Source: Rhodothermales bacterium
GTDB taxonomy: Bacteria; Bacteroidota; Rhodothermia; Rhodothermales; JAHQVL01
Assembly: GCA_041391505.1 (NCBI GenBank)
Contig: JAWKNW010000007.1
Location: 1 to 64,000 of the forward strand
Direction: 5' to 3'
DNA length: 64,000 nt
Positions 25,679 through 34,632 of this stretch are shown piece after piece; the first letter of the stretch is position 1; the number at the start of each line of letters is the position of its first letter. Under the pieces are notes generated by a model, which was not told where the DNA came from, did not search any database, and saw nothing but the letters and a program-made list of their open reading frames with translations. The translations under genes and the position numbers were made by a program.

Positions 25679-27637
25679 ATGCGGATCTCCCTCGCATTCG
25701 CTGCGTGCGCGCTGGTCGTCGCGGCCTGCAAACCGGTACCGCAGGCCCCGCCCGGGCCGCCCGCTCCCGCCGACTGGCCGGCTTACGGCGCCGACGCCGG
25801 CGGCTCCCGCTACGCGCCGCTCGACCAGATCAACCGCGAGAACGTTTCGCAACTGACGGTCGCCTGGACGGCCAAAAACGGCGACCTGCCCCATAATCCG
25901 ACCACCGCGCCCGACCGACAGGGGCCTTGCGGGAAGTGCCACGCGTCCGAAAGCAAGTTCGAGGCGACGCCCATCCAGGTCGCCAACAGGCTCTACATCA
26001 GCACCCCCCTGAACCGGGCGGTGGCGCTGGACGCATCGACCGGCGAAACGATCTGGAGCTACGACCCGAAACTCGACCTGGATCAGGAGCGGAGCGAAGG
26101 CTTCGTCTCGCGCGGCGTGTCGTTCTGGGAAGATGTGGACGCGCCGGCGGATGCGGTCTGCCGCAAGCGCATCTACCTCCCCACCGTCGATGCCCGCCTG
26201 ATCGCGCTGGATGCCGATAGCGGGAGCCTCTGCCGCAATTTCGGATGGCGCGGCACGGTCGATCTGACGGATGAGATCGACCACCTCCAGGTCGGCCAGT
26301 ACGGCGTGACCTCGCCGCCGGTCGTTGTCAACGGGATGGTGATCGTGGGCACGTCTATCGGCGACAACCGGCGCGTGGAGATGGAACAGGGTATCGTGCG
26401 CGCCTACGACGCGCGATCGGGCGACCTGAAATGGACCTGGGACCCCATCCCCCGCCAGGCCGGCATGCCCGGATGGAATACCTGGACGCCCGAGGGGGCG
26501 AAAAAGACCGGCGGCGCCAACGCCTGGCCACCCCTTTCGGCGGACCCCGAGCGCAACCTCGTCTTCGTGCCCACCGGCAGCGCCGCGCCCGACTACTACG
26601 GCGGCGAGCGCCCCGGCGACAACCTCTTCGCCAACTCCGTCGTCGCCCTCGACGCCTCGACGGGGGAATACCGATGGCACTTCCAGGTGGTCCACCACGA
26701 CCTGTGGGATTACGACATCCCCGCGCAGCCGTCGCTGTTCATGATGAAGCGCGACGGGCAGTCGATCCCGGCCACCGTCGCCGCCACCAAGATGGGCTTT
26801 CTGTATTTCCTCAACCGCGATACGGGCGAACCGCTCTTCCCCGTTGAGGAACGCCCCGTGCCGGCCAGCGACGTGCCCGGCGAAGTCGCTTCCCCCACGC
26901 AGCCCTTTCCGACGCGGCCGGCGCCCCTCCACCCGATCGATATCGCCCCCGAAGACGCCTGGGGCATCAACGACGCCGACCGCGCCTTCTGCCGCGCCCA
27001 GATGGAAACCTTCCGCTACGAAGGCGCCTTCACGCCGCCGTCCATCGGCGGGACGCTGATCTACCCGGGGTACGCCGGCGGCGTCAACTGGGGTGGCGTG
27101 GCGGTCGACAGCGACAGCCAGACCCTCGTCACCACCATCATCAGCATCCCGTTCTGGGTGCGGCTGAGCGAACGGGAAGCCGGCTCGAAAGAAGGCAACC
27201 AGATCGGCACGCCGTACCACATGTCGCGCGCCGCGTTCATGTCGCCCAGCGGCCTTCCCTGCACGCCTCCGCCCTGGGGGCGGCTCGTCGCCATCGACCT
27301 CCCGACGGGCGACGTCAAGTGGGATCTCCCGCTCGGGGTGATGAAAGGACTGGAGGACGTGCCGGATGCCGCCTCCTGGGGGTCGCTCGCCATGGGCGGC
27401 CCCATCATCACCGCCGGCGGCCTCGTCTTCGCCGCCGCCGCGATGGACGACACGCTCCGCGCCTTCGATGTGGAGACCGGCGAGCTGCTCTGGCAGGCCG
27501 ACCTCCCCGCCGGCGGCCAGGCTACCCCCATGACGTACGAAGTGGACGGCAGGCAGTACGTGGTCATCGCCGCCGGCGGACACGCCAACCTCGGCACGAC
27601 GCTCGGCGACTTTGTGGTCGCGTTCGCGCTGCCCTGA
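25679..27637 (+). CDS. PQQ-dependent sugar/alcohol dehydrogenase lipoprotein with inserted CxxCH
   Basis: A 652-residue lipoprotein (VVAAC, Cys17) with an eight-bladed PQQ propeller: WPAYGADAGGSRYAPLDQIN is the classic first blade, and FEATPIQVANRLYISTP and GGPIITAGGLVFAAA follow the membrane glucose/quinate dehydrogenase pattern. The usual N-terminal membrane segments are absent. Between the first blades lies CGKCH (84-88), a haem-c-type motif not expected here. It probably oxidises a sugar or alcohol outside the inner membrane and passes electrons to quinone or a cytochrome. ATG 25679 starts the signal. Confidence 0.83.
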   Translation: MRISLAFAACALVVAACKPVPQAPPGPPAPADWPAYGADAGGSRYAPLDQINRENVSQLTVAWTAKNGDLPHNPTTAPDRQGPCGKCHASESKFEATPIQVANRLYISTPLNRAVALDASTGETIWSYDPKLDLDQERSEGFVSRGVSFWEDVDAPADAVCRKRIYLPTVDARLIALDADSGSLCRNFGWRGTVDLTDEIDHLQVGQYGVTSPPVVVNGMVIVGTSIGDNRRVEMEQGIVRAYDARSGDLKWTWDPIPRQAGMPGWNTWTPEGAKKTGGANAWPPLSADPERNLVFVPTGSAAPDYYGGERPGDNLFANSVVALDASTGEYRWHFQVVHHDLWDYDIPAQPSLFMMKRDGQSIPATVAATKMGFLYFLNRDTGEPLFPVEERPVPASDVPGEVASPTQPFPTRPAPLHPIDIAPEDAWGINDADRAFCRAQMETFRYEGAFTPPSIGGTLIYPGYAGGVNWGGVAVDSDSQTLVTTIISIPFWVRLSEREAGSKEGNQIGTPYHMSRAAFMSPSGLPCTPPPWGRLVAIDLPTGDVKWDLPLGVMKGLEDVPDAASWGSLAMGGPIITAGGLVFAAAAMDDTLRAFDVETGELLWQADLPAGGQATPMTYEVDGRQYVVIAAGGHANLGTTLGDFVVAFALP

Positions 27638-27727
27638 CGCGCCGGCATGCCGCCCCGACCCCGGAATCGCCGGCGTGCGTAGTAACGCACCTCCTGGCGT
27701 CCGCTGAACCATATCCCCTATAAAACC

Positions 27728-28201
27728 GTGATCCTGGAGACCCCGCGCCTGCGCCTGGAATTGCAGAACCCGGCAGATGTCCTCCGTTGGATCGAATCGC
27801 TCGATCCTGCAACCAGAGCGGAAGTCTCTCCGGTGTACATCCAGCGGCTCCGATCGGCAGCAGGTCCGGACCCGTGGATCTGTATGTTCGACATGGTGGC
27901 GCGAGACACCCGCTCCGTCGTTGGCCAGTGCGGTTTCAAAGGCCCCCCTGACGCCGAGGGCGCCGTCGAGATCGCGTACGGAGTCGACGATGCGCATCGC
28001 GGTAACGGGTATGCCACCGAAGCGGCTCGGGCGCTCGTTGATTTCTGCGCTACGGCCGAGGGCGTTTCGCGCGTGCGCGCCCATTCCCTGGCCGGCAATG
28101 CCGCGTCAGAACACGTGCTGCGCAACGCGGGATTCAGGTTTGTGGGTGAGGTGGAAGACCCCGAAGACGGGCTGGTGAATCGGTGGGAGATCACCGCGTA
28201 G
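27728..28201 (+). CDS. GNAT family N-acetyltransferase (RimJ/RimL type)
   Basis: A 157-residue acetyltransferase starting at GTG: ILETPRLRLEL is the standard RimJ/RimL-type opening, and no suitable ATG exists. The acetyl-CoA loop is in AYGVDDAHRGNGYATEAA (about 80-97) and the C-terminal NAASEHVLRNAGFRFVGE strand is typical. The substrate could be a ribosomal protein, an amino acid or an antibiotic. A GTGCGT-AGTA-ACGCAC hairpin (27675-27690) lies ahead of it, and the sequence CTATAAAAC ends just before the start codon. Confidence 0.85.
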   Translation: MILETPRLRLELQNPADVLRWIESLDPATRAEVSPVYIQRLRSAAGPDPWICMFDMVARDTRSVVGQCGFKGPPDAEGAVEIAYGVDDAHRGNGYATEAARALVDFCATAEGVSRVRAHSLAGNAASEHVLRNAGFRFVGEVEDPEDGLVNRWEITA

Positions 28202-28283
28202 CGTGTTCCGGTTCCATCGGCGGGTTGCATCCCTGCAACCTTTTGTCCAGATTGCTCCGCCTACCACCCCGCATCGAATCCGC

Positions 28284-29534
28284 ATGACGAAAGCAAATCG
28301 CTTGTTGGCGACACTCCTTCTTGTATCCGTTGCCTGCAGCGAGGCTGTCGCTCAAGACGCGTCTAACGCATCCCACCTCGTCGAGATTGGCCAGGCGGAT
28401 AGCCTCTATTCATCGATTCTGGGAGAGGAACGCGTATTCTGGGTCCATCTACCCAATAATGGCCATCTGCAGGAAAACCATCGCTACCCGGTTATCTACC
28501 TCCTGGACGGGGGCGTCCACCTGGGTGGGCTGGCCATGGTTCAAGCGTACTATACCTATTTCAGACTCCCTGAGATGATCGTGGTGGGCATCTCTAACAG
28601 GATGAATAGGACGCGAGATCTCACCACCAGCTTCGTGGAGTCTCGGCAAGGCGCACCGGTCGAAGCCTCGGGAGGCGCTGAAACGTTTACGCGCTTCATC
28701 GCGGAAGAACTGATTCCTCACATCGACAGCGTGTACCCGACGTCCAGCCACCGGACATTGATCGGCCACTCGTACGCCGGCCTCTTCACGATCAATACGT
28801 TGGTACACCACCGGGACCTGTTTACCAACTACATAGCCATGGATCCCAGCCTGGACTGGGACAATCAGACCCTCCTGCATGAGGCAACAAGGGCCCTTCA
28901 GGACGAACGTTTTGATGGAAAAGGTCTTTTTGTATCTATCTCCAACGAAATCATTCGCTTTTCAGACACGCTTACCATCGATACCGTACAGCGTGACACA
29001 ACCGATTTCAGCCTGAGCATCCGTTCCATGCTGGCGTTTGTACATGCTGCTGAAGCCAACACATCGAACGGACTGGGTTTCGCGTGGCGCTACTACGACA
29101 AGGATATACACGGGTCCGTGCCGCTCCCTTCCATGCGGGATGGCCTGATGTACCTCTACGACTGGTGGGAATTAAAAAGCCCATCACGCTACAACGACCC
29201 TGACACGCCAACGCAGGATCTGGTCAGGTTGATCACGGAACGCAGCGAGAAGCTGACTGCGAACATGGGGTACCCGCTGGCGATGGAGGAAGAGCTGCTG
29301 ACGATGCTGGGGTATATGGCGATGCAGATGGACCAGTCTGAAAAAGCCCGGGCCGTCTTCGAGCTGGCCATCCAATTTTACCCGGAAAGTGCGAGCGCTC
29401 AAGAAGCGATGGCGGACTACTACGAATCCCAGGGCGACTTCGCCAATGCGTTCCTCCACATCCAAAAAGCGCTGGAAATCAGTGACAGTGACGTGTACAA
29501 ACGCCGTGCGGAAGGGCTACGCGCAAAACAATAA
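28284..29534 (+). CDS. Secreted esterase-family alpha/beta hydrolase with C-terminal TPR-like helices
   Basis: A 416-residue protein with signal peptide (about 1-24). The esterase (IroE/Fes-like, putative esterase family) domain covers about 30-290; the nucleophile is Ser163 in IGHSYAG, and DKDIHGSVPLPS supplies the catalytic His. Residues about 330-405 are paired helices resembling TPR repeats (QSEKARAVFELAIQFYPES, FANAFLHIQKALEI). Base composition is visibly lower in GC than the neighbouring PQQ gene. The natural ester is unknown. ATG 28284 begins the signal peptide. Confidence 0.78.
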   Translation: MTKANRLLATLLLVSVACSEAVAQDASNASHLVEIGQADSLYSSILGEERVFWVHLPNNGHLQENHRYPVIYLLDGGVHLGGLAMVQAYYTYFRLPEMIVVGISNRMNRTRDLTTSFVESRQGAPVEASGGAETFTRFIAEELIPHIDSVYPTSSHRTLIGHSYAGLFTINTLVHHRDLFTNYIAMDPSLDWDNQTLLHEATRALQDERFDGKGLFVSISNEIIRFSDTLTIDTVQRDTTDFSLSIRSMLAFVHAAEANTSNGLGFAWRYYDKDIHGSVPLPSMRDGLMYLYDWWELKSPSRYNDPDTPTQDLVRLITERSEKLTANMGYPLAMEEELLTMLGYMAMQMDQSEKARAVFELAIQFYPESASAQEAMADYYESQGDFANAFLHIQKALEISDSDVYKRRAEGLRAKQ

Positions 29535-29797
29535 ACACGCCAGAGGGATAGGGCGTGCGGAAGGGGCATCATGAGCCGCCGGCCAAGCATTTTGGCCAAC
29601 CGGATACATTTTGTAGATCTGAGCACGCAGCGCATCGCTTAGCCATGCTACGCGATAGCCCGAAGTAAACGGCGAAACGAACAGCGCCGTGCCAGGCAGG
29701 AGGCACTACTCCCTCAATTCGTGCCCTTCGCAACGACCAGGCCTGTAAACCGTAAGGGTCCTCATGTTCTCCTCATCGTTCGTCATCGCCGTCTTCT

Positions 29798-31216
29798 ATG
29801 AACATCTGCAAGCCTGTCCTCCTCGCCTTCTGTGCCCTGCTGGCAGCCTGTAGGGCAGCTCCACCCGCCGAAGTACCACCCTTCGTCGGTAGCTCGTCTC
29901 TCTCAGAGGCGTTCGCCGAGGCTGCAGCGCAATCGGGTGCGCCGGGCGTAGTGGCCGGCCTTTATGAAGCCGGAGAGCTGGTAGCCACATTCAGTTGGGG
30001 GCTCGCCGATACGGCCGCGCGCACGCCGGCGTCTCCCGACCTGCTGTTTGAGATCGGCTCCCTGTCCAAACACGTCACAGCGATCGCCATCCTCAATCTG
30101 GAAACCGAGGGCCGGCTCGCACTGGACGGGCAGATTGGGGCCTACGTCGATAGCCTGCCCGAAACCTGGCGTTCGGTTACCCTCAAGCAGCTCCTCTCCC
30201 ACACCGGGGGGATTCCCGACTACGAGGCTGCGGCCGGCTACAAGATATACGAAGCCCCGGGCAACCGCGACGTCGTGCTGGCTTCCGTCATCGACAAACC
30301 GCTCGATTTTCCACCCGGCACCGCGTTCTCTTATTCCAACACGGGATACTATCTCCTCAGTCTCGCAATCGAGCGCGTATCGGGCATGCCCTTCGCCACA
30401 TACCTCCAACGCACCCTGTTCGCACCCGCCGGTATGACAGATACCGAACTCGGGCCTCCCACGATGTCGCACCGGCGTGCGCAGGGATACAAACCAGGAG
30501 ATACAGGCCTGACGGCAGTCCCCCCGATCTTTGTGGAGACCACACTGGGCGCCGGTGGCATTGCAACGACGCTGGCAGACTGGGGCAAATGGCGGCGCGC
30601 GCTCAGGGCGGAGGCTATTGTGGATTCGGCCGCTATCATACGGACAACCACTCCCACAAAGCTTCTGAATGGCGAGGATGTGAACTACGGATTCGGAATG
30701 ATCGCCGACAGGTTTCGGGGCGAGCGCCGGGAAACCCATACCGGCCAGACCGCCGGCTTTACCTGCCGATTCGAACACTATCCAGACGCGGATCGAAGCC
30801 TTCTCGTCCTTTCCAATACCTACGGCGGCCGGCTCAACGCCGTCGCAAGGGCCCTGGCGATCAACTTCATCCCCGGGCTCGACTATAGCACGCTGCCCGA
30901 ACAGCCGGCCGACTCATCCGAATCGCGAATGGGCCGCGCGGCGCTGCAACAGGCCGTACTGGGTGGCGACGATCTATCGCTCTTGAGCGAAGGGATGCAG
31001 GCTTTCGCAACGGACGACGCTTATGCTCCGCTTCGTGATCCATTAAAACCTGGCATCGAATCCATGACGACCTTCGCACTCGTCAAGCGAGAGGGAGACG
31101 CCTCATCCGGCACCACACGCCATGTCTACCGCGTCATTTCACAAGAGGGTACGCAGTACTGGATCCTATCGATGAAGGATGGCCTTCTGATCGGCCTCGA
31201 CTGGGCGGACCGGTAG
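29798..31216 (+). CDS. Serine hydrolase lipoprotein, beta-lactamase/DD-peptidase fold
   Basis: A 472-residue lipoprotein (LLAAC, Cys18). The class C-type active site is present: Ser88-x-x-Lys91 in GSLSKH, Tyr179-x-Asn181 in FSYSNTGYY and the HTG triad-like motif in ETHTGQTAGF. Such proteins are mostly esterases or D-amino-acid peptidases rather than antibiotic resistance enzymes. An extra C-terminal domain of about 120 residues (after residue 350) resembles the lipocalin-like tails of this family. The 263-bp gap upstream (29535-29797) has nothing recognisable except a weak CACGCC-GGCGTG stem right after the previous stop. Confidence 0.8.
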   Translation: MNICKPVLLAFCALLAACRAAPPAEVPPFVGSSSLSEAFAEAAAQSGAPGVVAGLYEAGELVATFSWGLADTAARTPASPDLLFEIGSLSKHVTAIAILNLETEGRLALDGQIGAYVDSLPETWRSVTLKQLLSHTGGIPDYEAAAGYKIYEAPGNRDVVLASVIDKPLDFPPGTAFSYSNTGYYLLSLAIERVSGMPFATYLQRTLFAPAGMTDTELGPPTMSHRRAQGYKPGDTGLTAVPPIFVETTLGAGGIATTLADWGKWRRALRAEAIVDSAAIIRTTTPTKLLNGEDVNYGFGMIADRFRGERRETHTGQTAGFTCRFEHYPDADRSLLVLSNTYGGRLNAVARALAINFIPGLDYSTLPEQPADSSESRMGRAALQQAVLGGDDLSLLSEGMQAFATDDAYAPLRDPLKPGIESMTTFALVKREGDASSGTTRHVYRVISQEGTQYWILSMKDGLLIGLDWADR

Positions 31217-31270
31217 GAAAAACACACCGGAAAGGGCGCCGTTCAAGGACGGTTCAGAACAGGCAAGCGG

Positions 31271-33115
31271 TTAAGGAGTGCCGTCTAACCACGCGGCACG
31301 GAAAGCCTTCTGCGCTGCGGTGACAGGCCGGCCGGCGTCTTCGAACGGCGCTACCTCCACCCGAGGATCCTCCACGAAGGTCAGGCTGCGGGTGACGGTC
31401 TGGCCCCGCTGCTCATAGACGATCTCGACCGTGTCGCCCGGCTTGTGACGATCCTTCGCCTGCTGATAGACGGCATCCGACGTCAGGGCCTTGCCATCCA
31501 GTTTCAGGATGCGATCGCCGGCACCCACGCCGGCCTCGTACAGCGGCGACCCCTTGATCGTGGTCGACGACACGTCCGCGCCGGCTTTGCTGTACTCCAG
31601 CTGGACGAGCCCCAGAAACGCCTTGCCCGGATTGACCGGGCGGAGGGTGAAGCCCGCTTGCGCCAGCAGCGCGTCGTAGTCGGGCACCTGGTGCCCCCGC
31701 ACGTAGCGGTCGAAGAAGTCCTTCGCAAACGCGGCGTCGCCCGCGTATTCGCCGAGCGCCCGCTCGAGATCCGCCACCGCATAGGGGATCTCTTTCTTGC
31801 CGCGCTGCAACCACAGGTGGCGCATCATGCCGTCGAGCGTCTTGCCCCGGCCCCGCAGGGTAAGATCCAGGTTCAGCCCGATCACCGCGCCCCAGGTGTA
31901 GTAGGAGATGAAGGTGTTGGCGAAGTTCGTCGGGTCGCCGGAGGAGGCGCGGTCGGCGAACGGCGCCTGCATGGCCATCTCGACCGCGCTGAAGACGTTC
32001 CGAGCCGGCGAGTTGATCACGTGGTTCAGATCCCCGGAGATCATCCGGGCAAAATCGGTGTCCGGAACGAGGCCGGCGCGGCGGATGAACAGCGGCGTAT
32101 AGTAGCTGGTGAAACCCTCGGCGAACCACAGCTCGCCGGACATGTTGGCGTCCTCGAAGTCGAACGGTTCGAGCGCCGCCGGCCGGATGCGCTCGACGTT
32201 CCACGAATGGAAATATTCGTGCGACACCGTCCCGAGCAGCCCCATCGCGTTGTTCTTCAGCGAGCCCGTGCTGCTGATGATCGTCGAGTTGCGGTGCTCC
32301 ATGCCGTCCCCCGAGGCCCAGGGGAGGTAGTCGGCGATAAACGTGTAGGTGCCGGAATCGTACGCCGGCGGCTCGCCGAACACGGCGATCTCCTGCGCCA
32401 CGACCTTCTTGACCATCTCGGCATAGGCATCCACCTCGGCGTCGGTGCCGGTGTGGTGGACCGCCAGGCGCATCTCGTAGGTCCCGCCCTGGCCGGCGCC
32501 GCGCGGCACCGTCCAGGTGCGTAGCGCGTGGTCGCTCAGCTCGGTGGGGCTGTCCATGAAGTACTGGAGATCCGGCGCCGTGAACGCCATCGGATCGTCC
32601 GTAGGGAACAGCTGGGTCGCGATGCGCCAGTTCGAGCCCTCGGGGGGATGAAAGCGGACCTCGATGGGCCAGTCGTGATGGTCGCGGGCAAACAGGAAGG
32701 TGGCCGGGATGTTCAGGTGCGCATGCGTCTCATCGATCTGGGCGTAGGTGCCGTCCCCCCGATCGGCAAAAAGCGTATAGGTCACCACCACGGTCCCGTC
32801 GTGTCCGGAAACATCCCACTGGTGCGGATTGGGTCGCGTGACCGTCAGCGGCTTGCCGGCGCCGTCGACCGCCCGCACGTTGTAGACGTTTTTCGCGAAC
32901 TCATGGAGCGAGTACCGTCCGGGCGACGAGCGGCTCATCCGCAGTTCGAGGGGGCCGGCCGGCACGCGGTCCATCCGCATCGTGACCTCGGCTTCGTGGT
33001 GCACCGCGTTGGGGAAGGCGATGTCGAACCGCACCTGGGCGAACGACGTCGCCGTGAACAGCAGCGCCAGCGCCGGCGCCATCCAGCGCACGCGGCGCAT
33101 TCTACGTCCAATCAT
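31271..33115 (-). CDS. M61 family glycyl aminopeptidase with PDZ domain
   Basis: A 614-residue secreted protein, signal peptide ending SFAQ. The domain order is an N-terminal beta domain (30-220), thermolysin-like M61 domain with HEYFH (299-303) and Glu333 in LWFAEGFTSYY, then a C-terminal PDZ domain (YEAGVGAGDRILKLDGKAL). M61 enzymes release N-terminal glycine or alanine, or act as PDZ-bearing peptidases. Its ATG is 9 bp after the stop of the upstream M24 peptidase gene, so the two are surely cotranscribed. Confidence 0.88.
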   Translation of the reverse strand: MIGRRMRRVRWMAPALALLFTATSFAQVRFDIAFPNAVHHEAEVTMRMDRVPAGPLELRMSRSSPGRYSLHEFAKNVYNVRAVDGAGKPLTVTRPNPHQWDVSGHDGTVVVTYTLFADRGDGTYAQIDETHAHLNIPATFLFARDHHDWPIEVRFHPPEGSNWRIATQLFPTDDPMAFTAPDLQYFMDSPTELSDHALRTWTVPRGAGQGGTYEMRLAVHHTGTDAEVDAYAEMVKKVVAQEIAVFGEPPAYDSGTYTFIADYLPWASGDGMEHRNSTIISSTGSLKNNAMGLLGTVSHEYFHSWNVERIRPAALEPFDFEDANMSGELWFAEGFTSYYTPLFIRRAGLVPDTDFARMISGDLNHVINSPARNVFSAVEMAMQAPFADRASSGDPTNFANTFISYYTWGAVIGLNLDLTLRGRGKTLDGMMRHLWLQRGKKEIPYAVADLERALGEYAGDAAFAKDFFDRYVRGHQVPDYDALLAQAGFTLRPVNPGKAFLGLVQLEYSKAGADVSSTTIKGSPLYEAGVGAGDRILKLDGKALTSDAVYQQAKDRHKPGDTVEIVYEQRGQTVTRSLTFVEDPRVEVAPFEDAGRPVTAAQKAFRAAWLDGTP

Positions 33116-33124
33116 GGTAATCGC

Positions 33125-34306
33125 TCAATCTAAGATCCGTACGGGTTCCCACTGCATGGCGGTCGTTACCGTCGGGCCATGTTCGGGGTCGATGTACACA
33201 TCGATTTCCGAGCGCACGCCGAACTCGGGCATGTAGATGCCGGGCTCGACCGAAAACCCGATGCCGGGCAGAACGGCCCGCGTGTCGTGGGTTTCGAGGT
33301 TGTCGAGGTTCATGCCGAGTGCGTGGGGAGTCGGGCTGACGCCCATGCTGTGGCCGGTGCGGTGGGTGAAGTACGCGCCGTAGCCGGCGTCCGTGATCAC
33401 CTTGCGCGCCACATCGTCCAGCTGCCAGCCCTGCAGCGCGTTGCCGGCCTTCCAGTCGGCCTGGAGCCGCTCCACGACCGCGTCGCGTGCGGCGTTGACG
33501 ATGGTATAGACCTCGAGATGTTTTGCCGGCACGGTGGCGCCGGCGTAGCCGGTCCAGGTGATGTCGCAATACACGGCATGCGGCTCGGACTCCTTCGCCC
33601 ACAGGTCGATGAGCACCCAGTCCCCCTTGCGAATCGGAGCGTGCTCCGTGGCAGAGGGCTCGTAATGCGGATCGCCGCTGTGGGCGTTCACCGCCACGAT
33701 GGGGCCGTGATCGATGTAGAGCCCATGCGCGTCGAATCCGCGCCGGATGAACTGCTGCACATCGTATTCCGTGAGCGGCTTCCCGGAACGAAGCTGGTCG
33801 CCGATGTAGGCAAACGCCTCGTCTTTCACCATGTTGACCAGCCGGCAGGCCCGCATGTGCGAATCGACCGACTTTTTGGACCACGCCGTTGCGGCCGCCT
33901 GAAACAGATCGGCGGACGAGACAATCGCGGGGCCCATCGAGCGGACCAACTCCAGCGTGCCGCCGTCGACAAACGAACTCATCGGAATCTCGCCGCCTGG
34001 AGAATACTCCATGGCCACCGTCCGGGCGCCCTTCAACAGGTCGCGGAGCAACGCCTGCATGTCGCTCCATCCGTTGTAGATGAGCAACGGGTAGCCGGCG
34101 TCGCGGAACAGCTGCTTGTCCAGGCTGCTGACCAGTATCCGCGCCTCGCCCTGCACGGGAATCCAGATCAACGTGCGTCGCGACGTAGCCTGCGGGCCGC
34201 CGAGCACGTGGGCAAAAACGGGGTTGCTGCCGCGAAAATCGAATAGCAACCAGCCGTCGATAGCGTGCGCCTGCATGTACGCGCGCGCTTTATCGAGAAC
34301 ATCCAT
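33125..34306 (-). CDS. M24 family Xaa-Pro peptidase, cytoplasmic
   Basis: A 393-residue protein with no signal peptide. The creatinase N-terminal domain (WLLFDFRGSNPVFAHVLG) is followed by the pita-bread catalytic domain: LIDLWAKE and VYCDITWTGYAG carry the first two acidic ligands, THRTGHSMG the histidine, and FSVEPGIYMPEFGVRSEIDV the two glutamates. The first ligand position reads DLW rather than the usual DxG. It probably removes an N-terminal residue ahead of proline. It leads the M24-M61 operon; 700 bp of repeat-rich DNA lie upstream. Confidence 0.83.
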   Translation of the reverse strand: MDVLDKARAYMQAHAIDGWLLFDFRGSNPVFAHVLGGPQATSRRTLIWIPVQGEARILVSSLDKQLFRDAGYPLLIYNGWSDMQALLRDLLKGARTVAMEYSPGGEIPMSSFVDGGTLELVRSMGPAIVSSADLFQAAATAWSKKSVDSHMRACRLVNMVKDEAFAYIGDQLRSGKPLTEYDVQQFIRRGFDAHGLYIDHGPIVAVNAHSGDPHYEPSATEHAPIRKGDWVLIDLWAKESEPHAVYCDITWTGYAGATVPAKHLEVYTIVNAARDAVVERLQADWKAGNALQGWQLDDVARKVITDAGYGAYFTHRTGHSMGVSPTPHALGMNLDNLETHDTRAVLPGIGFSVEPGIYMPEFGVRSEIDVYIDPEHGPTVTTAMQWEPVRILD

Positions 34307-34486
34307 AAAACAGAAGAGAACCTTTGGGTGAATATCCGACCGGCTTGCGGAACGCGTGATTCGTCATGCCGGCAGCGACGCACAGGGGTAGGGTGGATTT
34401 GCCGGGAGCGTGCCGCTGAACGTACGGACAAAATGCGTTAACGTACAACGCTTTTGACGCGTCTTCGCATTCGATCGCGGACAAAC

Positions 34487-34575
34487 TGGACACTGGACAC
34501 TGGACACTGGACACTGGACACTGGACACTGGACACTGGACACTGGACACTGGACACTGGACACTGGACACTGGAC
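34487..34575. repeat. 7-bp tandem repeat (TGGACAC x 12.7)
   Basis: Twelve exact TGGACAC units run from 34487 to 34570, followed by a partial TGGAC. Reading the other strand, the word is GTGTCCA, which resembles the ATGTCCA and ATGACCA words just downstream. The tract lies in the leader side of the M24-M61 operon, 180 bases ahead of its start codon. Heptamer tracts are prone to slipped-strand length change. The stretch 34307-34486 between the start codon and the tract holds nothing recognised. Confidence 0.95.
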
Positions 34576-34632
34576 GAACGCGTCGCTCCAAACAGGTTCC
34601 CCATGCACAGTGCCCGATGACCAATGTCCAAT

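Noticed and set aside
29798..31216. Antibiotic-resistance beta-lactamase
   Set aside because: Motifs fit the broad esterase/DD-peptidase group of serine hydrolases, and the extra C-terminal domain is not found in true class C enzymes. The same applies to 61604-62707.
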